Assembly (NCBI GenBank): GCA_022825705.1
Contig: JAJDWH010000024.1
Coordinates: forward strand, 62,001 to 126,000
Origin: Alphaproteobacteria bacterium
GTDB taxonomy: Bacteria > Pseudomonadota > Alphaproteobacteria > TMED109
DNA: 64,000 nucleotides
Reading direction: 5' to 3'
The notes below the pieces were generated by a model, which saw only the letters and a list, made by a program, of their open reading frames with translations, was not told where the DNA came from and ran no database searches. A program made the translations under genes and the position numbers. Numbering within the stretch: position 1 is the first letter of the stretch; each line of letters starts with the position of its first letter. Positions 52,431 to 60,509 of this stretch are shown one piece after another.

Positions 52431-53182
52431 GGTGGCGTTGGCGTTGGGTGCTGGTGGCGCCGGCCGTGGTCGGCGGAATGGCAGCCCTGATGATCTGGAG
52501 CGACGCGTTCGCGCGGCTGGCAGCTGCTGCCAAGGATGTGAGCACAAGTGCCGGGCTGACGATTGCGGAGGTGTGGGTCGAGGGCCGCAGTCGGACCGAG
52601 AGGAACGCACTCATCCGTGTGCTCGCTGCTCCGGTGGGGCAGCCCAGTTTGTTCGTCGACGTCGATGCGATCGTCGAGGAGGTACGAGAACTCGGCTGGG
52701 TGGCGGACGCCCAGGCACGGGTTCAGCTCCCAGGACGGCTGCAGGTGTCGTTGCAGGAGCGCACGCCGGTCGCACTGTGGCAGACCGGTGGCAAGCTGTA
52801 CGCGATCGAAGCGTCAGGCCATGTCATCGACGCCGTCATGTTCCGCGACTTCCCTGAGCTGCCACTGGTGGTTGGGGAAGGCGCCAACACGATGCTCGGC
52901 GATCTTGCAGACCTGTTCGCCGCTCAACCCGCGTTCGCCTCTCGGGTGGATGCGGCGATCCGGGTGTCGCAGCGCCGCTGGACCCTGCGAACGGATACCG
53001 GGTTGATGGTTCATCTCCCGGAAACTGATCCGTCCGCGGCGCTGGCCAAGCTGACCGGGTCGGTTGGCGGGATTGAGTCGCTGAGCCCCAGCGTCGGAGC
53101 GGTCGATCTGCGGATACCCGAGCGCATCGTGGTGCGGATGCGGGCTGACGCCGGGCCTCCTGCATTTCCGGACGGGGTCTGA
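52418..53182 (+). CDS. ftsQ: Cell division protein FtsQ
   Basis: FtsQ links early and late divisome proteins from the inner membrane. One N-terminal membrane helix (about residues 8-26) precedes a POTRA domain (GLTIAEVWVEGRSRTERNALIRVL, with EVRELGWVADAQARVQLPG) and the FtsQ beta domain (VSLQERTPVALW, VIDAVMFRDFPELPLVVG). The length is 254 residues. The ATG at 52418 has GGAGG seven bases upstream; an ATG at 52427 that overlaps the ddl stop as ATGA is the alternative. ftsA follows after two bases. Confidence 0.93.
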   Translation: MSTMRWRWRWVLVAPAVVGGMAALMIWSDAFARLAAAAKDVSTSAGLTIAEVWVEGRSRTERNALIRVLAAPVGQPSLFVDVDAIVEEVRELGWVADAQARVQLPGRLQVSLQERTPVALWQTGGKLYAIEASGHVIDAVMFRDFPELPLVVGEGANTMLGDLADLFAAQPAFASRVDAAIRVSQRRWTLRTDTGLMVHLPETDPSAALAKLTGSVGGIESLSPSVGAVDLRIPERIVVRMRADAGPPAFPDGV

Positions 53183-53184
53183 AC

Positions 53185-54402
53185 GTGACGGACGTCTATT
53201 CGGTGCTGGATGTCGGCGCAGAGAAAATCTGCTGCTTGATTGCCGCACGGGAGCCCGGTCGAACGCTGACTGTAATCGGCAGCGGGCACACGCGTTCCGA
53301 AGGCTTCGACAACGGGGTCGTGACCGACATGTACGCGTTGCCCACGGCCATTCGTCAAGCGGTTCGCCGTGCCGAGGAAATGGCCGACGGTCGGATCACC
53401 CAGGTCATCGCGACCCTGCCCTGCGCGCGGCCGACGTCCTCGCACCAGGAACTACCGCCGTTCCAGGTCAACGGGGGACGGATTTCCGAACAGAGTTTCA
53501 GCGAGATGCGGCTGGATAATCCCAATGACGACGATTCCGGTGCCAGCAAGATCGTCCACGCGCTGCCGGTCAGCTACGAACTTGACGGCAGCAGGGTGGC
53601 GGATCCCGTCGACATGGTCGGCAACCTCCTGCGGATAAACGTGCATCTGGTGCACGCCGAACGATCCGTCGGCTGGAACTTGGAGACCTGTCTGGCAGAC
53701 GCCCAGATTGAGGTCAGAGCTTTGGTGTTTCCGGCGCTGGCAGCCGGGCTGGCGGTCATGACCGAGGAGGAACGCCGCATCGGCTCCGTGGTGGTCGACA
53801 TCGGCGCCAGCCGTACGTCGCTCGGAATCTTCCATGAGAACGCGCTGGTCTACACGTGGGCCTGCGCCGGCGGCGGCGACTATTTCACCCGCGACCTGGC
53901 GCGCGGACTTGGCGTGTCGCTTCAGGAAGCGACGCGGATCAAGAAGTTCCACGCGTCGACGGTTCTGGGAGACGGGCTTGGACCCGTGTCGGTCCAGCCG
54001 CATGAAGCGGACACCGAGGATGAGCGGGTGGAGATCCCGGCAGAGGCCGTGAACCAGATCGTCGCGTCTCGAGCCAAGGCCATGTTCGAGGAGCTCGCCG
54101 ACGTGCTTGCCGGCAGCGGATTCCCGCAAGAAATGGGCGGGGTGGTCGTGCTGACCGGCGGCGGCAGCCAGATCCGCGGGCTCGCCGATGCCGCCAGCAA
54201 GATTCTCGCGCGGCGGGTACGCCTCGGTCAGCCGGAGGGCGTACCGGGTTTGCCCGATGCGCTTCGCAAGCCCGAATTCGCTGTGCTCGTGGGTCTCCTT
54301 CGATACGCCGAGGATCCTCCCCGCGAGTTTCTTTCCCGAGCGTTGCCACCCAGGGCCGGCGGTCTTCGCGCCGCGTTCCGCTGGCTTCGAGAGAATTTCT
54401 AA
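53185..54402 (+). CDS. ftsA: Cell division protein FtsA
   Basis: FtsA is an actin-like ATPase that tethers FtsZ filaments to the membrane. The N-terminal VLDVGAEKICCLIA is the phosphate-1 loop, GSVVVDIGASRTSLGIF the phosphate-2 loop, and GGVVVLTGGGSQIRGL the adenosine motif; the 1C subdomain lies between. The C-terminus ends RAAFRWLRENF, an amphipathic membrane-targeting helix. It has 405 residues and a GTG start. Here the phosphate-1 loop reads GAEK, as in alphaproteobacterial FtsA, not GTTK. Confidence 0.95.
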   Translation: MTDVYSVLDVGAEKICCLIAAREPGRTLTVIGSGHTRSEGFDNGVVTDMYALPTAIRQAVRRAEEMADGRITQVIATLPCARPTSSHQELPPFQVNGGRISEQSFSEMRLDNPNDDDSGASKIVHALPVSYELDGSRVADPVDMVGNLLRINVHLVHAERSVGWNLETCLADAQIEVRALVFPALAAGLAVMTEEERRIGSVVVDIGASRTSLGIFHENALVYTWACAGGGDYFTRDLARGLGVSLQEATRIKKFHASTVLGDGLGPVSVQPHEADTEDERVEIPAEAVNQIVASRAKAMFEELADVLAGSGFPQEMGGVVVLTGGGSQIRGLADAASKILARRVRLGQPEGVPGLPDALRKPEFAVLVGLLRYAEDPPREFLSRALPPRAGGLRAAFRWLRENF

Positions 54403-54443
54403 CCAAGCGCGGACGTAGTGTCCGAGCGCATACGGAGATCACC

Positions 54444-56480
54444 ATGCCAATCAGCCTCAGTGTCCCCGAGGACCTTGACTTTAAGCCGAGGATCACGGTC
54501 GTCGGTGTAGGCGGCGGCGGATGCAACGCCGTCGATCACATGATCGAAAGCAAGCTCGAAGGTGTGTCGTTCGTGGCGTGCAACACCGATCTTCAGGCCC
54601 TTCGGCGTTCCACCTGTCCGGTTCGAGTCCGTCTGGGCTTGGACAGCACGCAGGGTCTCGGAGCCGGGTCCAATCCGGTCATCGGCCGGGAAGCGGCTGA
54701 AGAGTCCCTGGACGAGGTGATGGACGCCATCGGCGACACGCACATGCTGTTCATCGTGGCCGGCTTTGGCGGCGGCACCGGCACCGGGGCTGTCCCGGTG
54801 ATCGCCCGTGCCGCTCATGAGCGGGGCATCCTGACGGTCGCCGTCGTGACGACGCCATTCACGTTTGAGGCGGTCAACCGGACGGAGGTCGCCCAGGCGG
54901 GCTTGCAGGATCTGCGCAATGCCATCGATACGTTTGTGGTGATTGCGAACCAGAAATTGTTTGACGTGCAGACCGACGGGATGAGTCTCCTGGACTCGTT
55001 CAGACTGGTTGACAACGTCCTCTACGACGGAGTGAGGGGCATCACCGACCTTCTCATGTGTCCCGGCCTGATCAACCTGGACTTCGCAGACGTCCGGTCG
55101 GCCATGAAGGACGCCGGCGCGGCACTCATGGGTACCGGCGAGGCCACCGGCGAAGACAGGATCGAAGAGGCAACCAACGCGGCCATCAGCAATCCGCTTC
55201 TCAGCTACCAGGGTCTGGAGATGGACCAGGCGACAAACCTGCTGGTGAACATCACGAGCAGCGCCAACGTGAGCCTCACGCAGACCGAACGGATCATGGA
55301 GATCATCCGCGGACGGACCCATGAGCGCGTCAACCTCAAGGTAGGCGTGGCCATCGACGACAATATGGGCGATACGATCCGGGTGTCCGTCGTCATGGCC
55401 GGGCTCGACCGGGAGCACGGATCAGGCCTCGAAGCGACCCCGCCCAAGATCCTGGGCCATCCCGACAAACCATCGAAGCCGTCCAAGTCGGAGCCGCCCC
55501 ACGGCCGAGAGGCCCCGGCCCGCCAAGGACGCCTCGAAGTCCCGGGAGTGTTCGGTCATCCGTCGGCGCCCGCCGACGGCCCCCGGTCACGCCAGCCCTT
55601 CGACGATGCAGCAGGCTCGCGAACGGACTCGAACGGCTTGGACCCGGCGGGTCCGTCGATGACGCCGTGTTCGGATTCGGTCGGCGACGGCTTCAGCGGC
55701 GGGGAGACCATGGAGCAGCGATCAACGGACCACGGCGGCGACGTCGCACAGGCCGCCGACCAAGGCCGGAGTGCTCAGCCGGAGGCCGGAGTTGCCGGGC
55801 GTGAAACCCCCGCATCACGCTCGGAACCGTCGGCAGTTTCCAGGGGGAACGGTGCCGATCACCGGCCCGCCCACGTGGCGGAGTTGAGACCGGAGCGTCC
55901 GGCGTCTGCCCATCGCTCCGGGAATTCGCAGAGTGAACTTGGTGGCGGCCCGGGCGACTCCGTACCCGATTCCATCCGTCCGGCGCCGCGAGTCGTCGAT
56001 CGCGATGGTCCGATGCAGGCCTCGCTTCCAGGAGACGGGGAACGGGCCGCTGTCGGACGAGAGCGGATGCGCGCCGCGCAGGATCCGGAAACCAACGGCC
56101 TGGGCCTGGGAAGTTCGCCTGCGCCTGACCGAATGGCAGGTGCGGCCGTAGCCCGTGGTTCCGTCGCCACGCCGCAATTGCGTCCGGCGGTGCACGTTGA
56201 CTCGGGGACGGGTCAGGCGTCGTCGTCCTGGACGAAACTGTTCGGCTTGCTCCCGGTTCGCCGGAAGTCCGGAAAAGGTCGTCAGGAACCTTCGCTGCAG
56301 CTTCATTCGCCGGGGGTGCGAGAGTCCGCTTCCGGCACCGCACGTTCGTCTGTTTCCAACGTGACGTCCGGGCGTGACTCGAGCGTGGGCTCGGGGACGG
56401 CTTGGGCAGGGGGAGAAACTGTTAGCGCACGTGCCGTGCTGGGAATCGATCCCCGGCAGATTCCGAGTTTTCGGAAGTAG
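54444..56480 (+). CDS. ftsZ: Cell division protein FtsZ with an unusually long C-terminal linker
   Basis: FtsZ is the tubulin-like GTPase that forms the division ring. The GTPase core is residues 1 to about 325: GVGGGGCNAV (21-30), the tubulin signature GGGTGTG (109-115) and the T7 loop NLDFADVRSAM with D213 and D216. Residues about 326-655 are a low-complexity, hydrophilic linker rich in Arg, Gly, Pro, Ser, Glu and Asp. The end VLGIDPRQIPSFRK resembles the conserved C-terminal peptide that binds FtsA. The total of 678 residues is far above the usual 380-500. The ATG at 54444 is preceded by GGAG. Several core positions (IANQKLF, RTEVAQAG) differ from usual alphaproteobacterial sequences. It ends the dcw cluster; no lpxC follows. 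Confidence 0.94.
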   Translation: MPISLSVPEDLDFKPRITVVGVGGGGCNAVDHMIESKLEGVSFVACNTDLQALRRSTCPVRVRLGLDSTQGLGAGSNPVIGREAAEESLDEVMDAIGDTHMLFIVAGFGGGTGTGAVPVIARAAHERGILTVAVVTTPFTFEAVNRTEVAQAGLQDLRNAIDTFVVIANQKLFDVQTDGMSLLDSFRLVDNVLYDGVRGITDLLMCPGLINLDFADVRSAMKDAGAALMGTGEATGEDRIEEATNAAISNPLLSYQGLEMDQATNLLVNITSSANVSLTQTERIMEIIRGRTHERVNLKVGVAIDDNMGDTIRVSVVMAGLDREHGSGLEATPPKILGHPDKPSKPSKSEPPHGREAPARQGRLEVPGVFGHPSAPADGPRSRQPFDDAAGSRTDSNGLDPAGPSMTPCSDSVGDGFSGGETMEQRSTDHGGDVAQAADQGRSAQPEAGVAGRETPASRSEPSAVSRGNGADHRPAHVAELRPERPASAHRSGNSQSELGGGPGDSVPDSIRPAPRVVDRDGPMQASLPGDGERAAVGRERMRAAQDPETNGLGLGSSPAPDRMAGAAVARGSVATPQLRPAVHVDSGTGQASSSWTKLFGLLPVRRKSGKGRQEPSLQLHSPGVRESASGTARSSVSNVTSGRDSSVGSGTAWAGGETVSARAVLGIDPRQIPSFRK

Positions 56481-56549
56481 GGTCGGGGCGTCGGTGCCGC
56501 GCAAGGATGGCTGTCGTCCGCGGCCGAGGTGAGACAGAGCTTGGTGACC

Positions 56550-56574
56550 GTGCCGGTGGTATCGCCACTGGCAC
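56550..56574. terminator. Hairpin between convergent ftsZ and the PNPOx-like gene
   Basis: Ten-base arms (56550-56559 and 56565-56574) pair with one G-T wobble around a five-base loop and can be extended by GACC/GGTC with a bulge. The position between two converging genes suits a bidirectional terminator; there is no T-run. Confidence 0.45.
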
Positions 56575-56578
56575 GGGG

Positions 56579-57289
56579 TCACTCTGGACGACCAAAGCGT
56601 CGCAAATTGACACCTGCCTGGTGGAGGTTCTCGAGGGGATTCGTAAACGAGAACCGTTCAAGTCGGCCTTCACTCCGGAAGTCCGCTCCTTCGGCATCGA
56701 TTCCGACCAGTGTCCATCCGGTTGGCGGATCCGGGGACCCGGGAAGGGTCCAGGGCTGATGATCGGCATTGAGGGCTTCCAGCAGCTGCGGTTCGGCCTC
56801 GGCGTATCCGGCATCGTCGCGAACCACCACGTCTTCGGCCCCTAACCAGTGGATGGCGCCGAAGCCGCCAACCAGATGCGCAGCCTCAACCTGGACGCGA
56901 TAGAGCTTGAAGTCCGCCAGTGCCGCGTAGCGGCGTGCATGCGGGTAACGCCGCAGGAACCGTTCGCCGACGGTTCGATCCGGTTCCGCGACCGCCGTTC
57001 CCATCACGCTTACACGGTTTCCCGACAGCGGCTCGTCGCCGCCGTCGTCGGCATCGTACAACACGGCGATCCTGGGGTCGGCGGCAAGGTTCTGCGTGTG
57101 GACCGCGAGATCGGACAGCAGCAGGAGTGGCTCTCCCTCCATGGTGCTGGCAGCGAGGGCGAGCGAACTATGCGGTCGCATCCGATCCGCCGTCAGGGAC
57201 GTCGCCAACGCTACCTTCGAACCTGACCGCACAAGGCGTCGAGCGAGTCGTCCGGGTGCGCCGGCTGGAGGTTCTGTCGATGGCCGCAT
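56579..57289 (-). CDS. Pyridoxamine 5'-phosphate oxidase-fold (HugZ-like) protein
   Basis: A 236-residue protein with a split-barrel FMN- or haem-binding domain: LARRLVRSGSKVALATSL at the N-terminus, EPLLLLSDLAVHTQNLAADPRIAVLYD, and RFLRRYPHARRYAALADFKLYRV, which together resemble HugZ/HutZ-type haem-utilisation proteins and related PNPOx-fold oxidases. The C-terminal helical domain (from about residue 150) ends in GVNLRRFGRPE, like the DUF2470-type tail of that group. The ATG at 57289 is used; a TTG 48 bases further upstream is less likely. It faces ftsZ. Whether it binds haem or FMN cannot be decided here. Confidence 0.75.
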   Translation of the reverse strand: MRPSTEPPAGAPGRLARRLVRSGSKVALATSLTADRMRPHSSLALAASTMEGEPLLLLSDLAVHTQNLAADPRIAVLYDADDGGDEPLSGNRVSVMGTAVAEPDRTVGERFLRRYPHARRYAALADFKLYRVQVEAAHLVGGFGAIHWLGAEDVVVRDDAGYAEAEPQLLEALNADHQPWTLPGSPDPPTGWTLVGIDAEGADFRSEGRLERFSFTNPLENLHQAGVNLRRFGRPE

Positions 57290-57680
57290 GGCCGAATTCC
57301 GGAGGAGCGGACTAGGAAGAGCTGCGATCGGCGGCAACTTCGACGGGCCGCCTGCCTAGGGAAGGGTCTCGCGACCAAGGCATGCACGAGGCCGCCGCAG
57401 CCGGCCCGACGGGTCTTCGCAGGGATGCCGCCGGCGGCTGTGAACGATACCACCAATGGGTCCGAAGGAAGTCCTGCAGCGGGTAACCCCTCGGCATCGC
57501 CGTGAACGAAGGGTGCAGTCGAGCGTCTTCCGCGATGGCCGCTAGGGGCGGTGGCCCCAGGCGCGACGGCGCCGGCCGGTCGGGGACTGCGGTGCAGCGC
57601 CTGACTTGTGTTTCCTAAGAGTTTGTTCAATGTGGGCCGCGCCGGTCGGTGATTTGCCGTGCAGCGCCTGGGAGGTTGCC
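57290..57680. other. Intergenic region with a short imperfect direct repeat
   Basis: About 390 bases between divergent genes, without a recognised gene. Two copies of about 30 bases, both starting GCCGGTCGG and ending GTGCAGCGCCTG (57575-57603 and 57641-57670), lie 66 bases apart; the second copy overlaps the ribosome-binding region of the HAD gene. Function unknown. Confidence 0.4.
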
Positions 57681-58379
57681 GTGATCTTTAAGCCTGAAAC
57701 GGCGAAAGCATGCGTATTCGATATGTTCGGAACCCTGTTCGACGTCCACTCCTGCGTGGCTGCGTGTCAGGAGAACTTCGGACCGGAGGGAACCGACTTC
57801 AGCGCTCGATGGCGGCGGCGGCAGCTGGAGTACTCCTGGCTGCGGGCAGGGATGAAGCGCTACGTGCCGTTCTGGCAGCTAACGCGGGACGCGCTGGACG
57901 TGACCCTCCGGGAGTTCGGTCGGGCAGCAGACCTGGAGCTTCGGAGCCGGCTTCTGGATGCGTACTTGCGCATCGAGCCGTATCCGGACTCGGAGCCGGC
58001 GCTGACTGCCCTCGGGAAACAGGGCGTACGCGCGACGGTCCTTACCAACGGAAGCCGCGACATGACCGAGAGCGCACTGGCCTCATCCGGCCTGGAAGAC
58101 CGGATCGACGAGGTCATGTCTGCTGACGACGTACGCACGTTCAAACCCGATCCGGCGATGTATGCGATGGCGCCGAAGGTTCTCGGGGTAGAGCCGCACG
58201 AGATCGTCTTCATCTCGGCGCATCCGTGGGACCTGGCGGGAGCGACGCTCGCGCGGTTCCAAACGCTCTGGGTCAACCGGACGGAAGAAACGCAGCCCGA
58301 ACTGCTGGGCTTCGGGCCACATCTCGCGATTGCCAGCCTCGCGGAGCTGCCCGGGAAGTTTCCGTCGCAACAGCACTGA
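57681..58379 (+). CDS. Haloacid dehalogenase type II family hydrolase
   Basis: A 232-residue HAD hydrolase. Motif I CVFDMFGTLFDV has the catalytic aspartate; motif II is LTNGSRDM; motif III is the lysine of VRTFKPDPAMY; motif IV is FISAHPWDLAGA. The cap domain between motifs I and II (SARWRRRQLEYSWLRAGM) matches L-2-haloacid dehalogenase type II proteins, which hydrolyse 2-haloacids through an aspartyl ester; related members are simple phosphatases. The GTG at 57681, with GGAGG five bases upstream, is chosen over upstream frames. It stands alone upstream of prfB. Confidence 0.85.
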   Translation: MIFKPETAKACVFDMFGTLFDVHSCVAACQENFGPEGTDFSARWRRRQLEYSWLRAGMKRYVPFWQLTRDALDVTLREFGRAADLELRSRLLDAYLRIEPYPDSEPALTALGKQGVRATVLTNGSRDMTESALASSGLEDRIDEVMSADDVRTFKPDPAMYAMAPKVLGVEPHEIVFISAHPWDLAGATLARFQTLWVNRTEETQPELLGFGPHLAIASLAELPGKFPSQQH

Positions 58380-58568
58380 GCCGGCGGGCTGGTCGCATTC
58401 CGGAACGTTGTGGCGACAGCGGCACCCTAGGGCTGTCCGTCAGCCCCCGGGTACAACCTCTTGCAATGGCACCTTGACACGCTAGCGTCGAATTCGCTGA
58501 CCCCCGAGCGAGCGTGCAAGGTGCGGTTCCGCGTGACGACAGTTTGACTACCAGATGGGAGCGCGGCG

Positions 58569-59688
58569 ATGCGAGCTGAGTTCGAGGATCTCGTGCGTGA
58601 AATTCATACCTCCCTAGCGCTGCTCGGGAGGCATCTTTGACAAGGATGAAGCTGAGGCCCGACTGGCGAAGCTGAACGCCGCGGCCGAAGCCGGGACACT
58701 GTGGGACGATCCCGACTACGCCCGTCGCGTGATGCGGCAGCGGGCCAGCTTGGAAGCGCAGCTGAAGGCGTTGACCGGCCTTGAGCAGGAATTGTCGGAT
58801 ACCGTCGAACTGCTGGAACTTGCCGAGTCCGAGGAAGACGAGAACGCGGTATCCGATGCGGAACAGGACCTCCGGAACCTGTCCACGGAGGCCCAGCGTC
58901 GGGCCACCGAAGCGTTGCTGTCCGGCGAAGCGGACAGCAACGACTGCTTCTTGGAGATCCATGCCGGAGCAGGCGGCACGGAGAGCCAGGACTGGGCGGA
59001 GATGATGCTCAGGATGTACTTGCGCTGGGCAGTGCGCCATGAATGTGGGACCGAGGAGTTGTCCAGGACTGACGGCGAGGAAGCTGGCCTGAAATCAGTG
59101 ACGGTCCGGGTTAGCGGTGCGGATGCCTACGGCTGGCTGAAGACAGAGAGCGGGGTCCATCGCCTGGTCCGGATTTCGCCGTTTGACGCTCAGGGTCGCC
59201 GCCACACAAGCTTTGCGAGCGTCTGGATTTATCCGGTGGTTGACGAGGACATCGAAGTCGAAGTGGAAGACAAGGACTTGAAGGTGGACACCTATCGCGC
59301 GTCCGGCGCCGGCGGCCAGCACGTCAACAAGTCCGATTCCGCGGTGCGGATCACGCACAAACCAACCGGCATCGTGGTGCAGTGCCAAAGTCAACGATCA
59401 CAGCACCAGAACCGCGCGACCGCGCTGCGGATGCTCAAGGCCCGCCTCTTCGAACTGGAACTGCAAAAGCGCGAAGAAGAGCGCCAGGCGATGGAAGCGG
59501 AGAAAACAGAGATCGGGTGGGGGCACCAGATCCGTTCATACGTGCTGCAGCCCCACCAGATGGTCAAGGACCTCCGGACCGGGGTGCAGACCAGCGATCC
59601 GCAGGCAGTGCTGGACGGAGACCTGGACGCGTTCCTGTCCGCGGCTCTTGCCGCCCGCCTGGGCGGACAGGGCGCCGCCGAAACTTAG
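58569..59688 (+). CDS. prfB: Peptide chain release factor 2 (programmed +1 frameshift)
   Basis: RF2 recognises UAA and UGA stop codons and triggers release. Translation starts at the ATG 58569, preceded by GGGAG, and reads 23 codons to an in-frame TGA (58638-58640). A +1 shift at CTT then continues in the frame from 58639 to the TAG at 59686-59688, for 372 residues in total. RISPFDAQGRRHTSF contains the SPF tripeptide that reads the stop codon, and GAGGQHVNKSDSAVRITH contains the catalytic GGQ. The join is 58569-58637 with 58639-59688. Confidence 0.96.
58626..58641 (+). promoter_or_regulatory. Programmed +1 frameshift signal of prfB
   Basis: A Shine-Dalgarno-like GGGAGG, three bases of spacer (CAT), then CTT-TGA-C: the same layout as the E. 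coli prfB site, where low RF2 lets the ribosome slip from CTT and bypass the UGA. This gives autoregulation by RF2 level. Confidence 0.95.
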
Positions 59689-59740
59689 GCCCGATCGGGC
59701 TGGGGCTGAAGCCCGCGACAAGCGGCCGCGGGGCTAGCGA

Positions 59741-59756
59741 CCAAGGACCGCCTTGG
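59741..59756. terminator. Small hairpin after prfB
   Basis: CCAAGG (59741-59746) and CCTTGG (59751-59756) pair across a four-base loop in the 139-base gap between the convergent prfB and peroxiredoxin genes. Weak evidence, with no T-run. Confidence 0.3.
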
Positions 59757-59827
59757 CCGCGCCGATTCGTAAGCGGGCGGCCGGGCGCACTCCGCATTTC
59801 CGGTACGGGAGAAACGGCGAGGTTTGC

Positions 59828-60316
59828 TCAGGAGCCGGCTTTCCCCCATCGCTCACGGGCGGCGGTGAGAACGGCTTCGACGTGACCGGGGACCTTTACC
59901 TTTCGCCAGGCCTCTGCGATCCGACCGGCCGGATCGACGAGAAACGTCGAGCGTTCGATCCCCATGTACTTCCGTCCGTACATGCTTTTCTCGACCCAGA
60001 CACCAAACGCCTCGCAAGCGGCCCCGTCCTCATCTGAGGCCAGGACGACGCCGAGTTCATGCTTGTCACGAAACTTTTCGTGCTTTGCCAGCGAATCCTT
60101 TGACACCCCGATCACCGTAACCCCAAGGGCGTCGAAGGCCGATCCATGCTGGGTGAACGAAATGGCTTCCTTCGTGCATCCGGGAGTATCGTCCTTCGGG
60201 TAGAAGTAGACGACGTAGGCGCGGCCGGCGAGGGCGGAAGCCGACACGCGATCTTCGAGCGTCGGAAGATCGAAGGCGGGGACCGGGTCTCCGGTGCTGG
60301 GCGAGCGGTTTGGCAT
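59828..60316 (-). CDS. bcp: Thioredoxin-dependent peroxiredoxin, Bcp/PrxQ type
   Basis: A thiol peroxidase that reduces hydroperoxides. The 162-residue protein has the thioredoxin fold with YPKDDTPGCTKEAI, whose cysteine is peroxidatic; the resolving cysteine found five residues later in E. coli Bcp is absent (alanine-isoleucine there). A second cysteine (GAACEAFGVW) might resolve, or the enzyme may work as a one-cysteine form. The ATG at 60316 precedes the conserved GDPVPAFDLPTLE; upstream in-frame codons would add about 20 residues. It lies upstream of prfB in the opposite direction and next to glnE. Confidence 0.9.
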   Translation of the reverse strand: MPNRSPSTGDPVPAFDLPTLEDRVSASALAGRAYVVYFYPKDDTPGCTKEAISFTQHGSAFDALGVTVIGVSKDSLAKHEKFRDKHELGVVLASDEDGAACEAFGVWVEKSMYGRKYMGIERSTFLVDPAGRIAEAWRKVKVPGHVEAVLTAARERWGKAGS

Positions 60317-60509
60317 TTCGGCTTTGGTCACGATCCTGGTGGGAATCTTGGGGCCGGAGAGCAGGGTCCCGCGGCGCACAAGATAGGCGCCACAGATTAT
60401 AGCGACGTGGTCCGGCGGCCGGCGCGCTGGATCAGGATTCCGTCGGCGCGTGGGTATCCTGCCAGACAGGGTGGCGGCGGGCCAATGTCGGCCGCGGCCG
60501 GCCCGCCCC

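Noticed and set aside
58474..58502. Consensus TTGACA upstream of prfB as a promoter
   Set aside because: No acceptable -10 hexamer at 16-18 bases was found.
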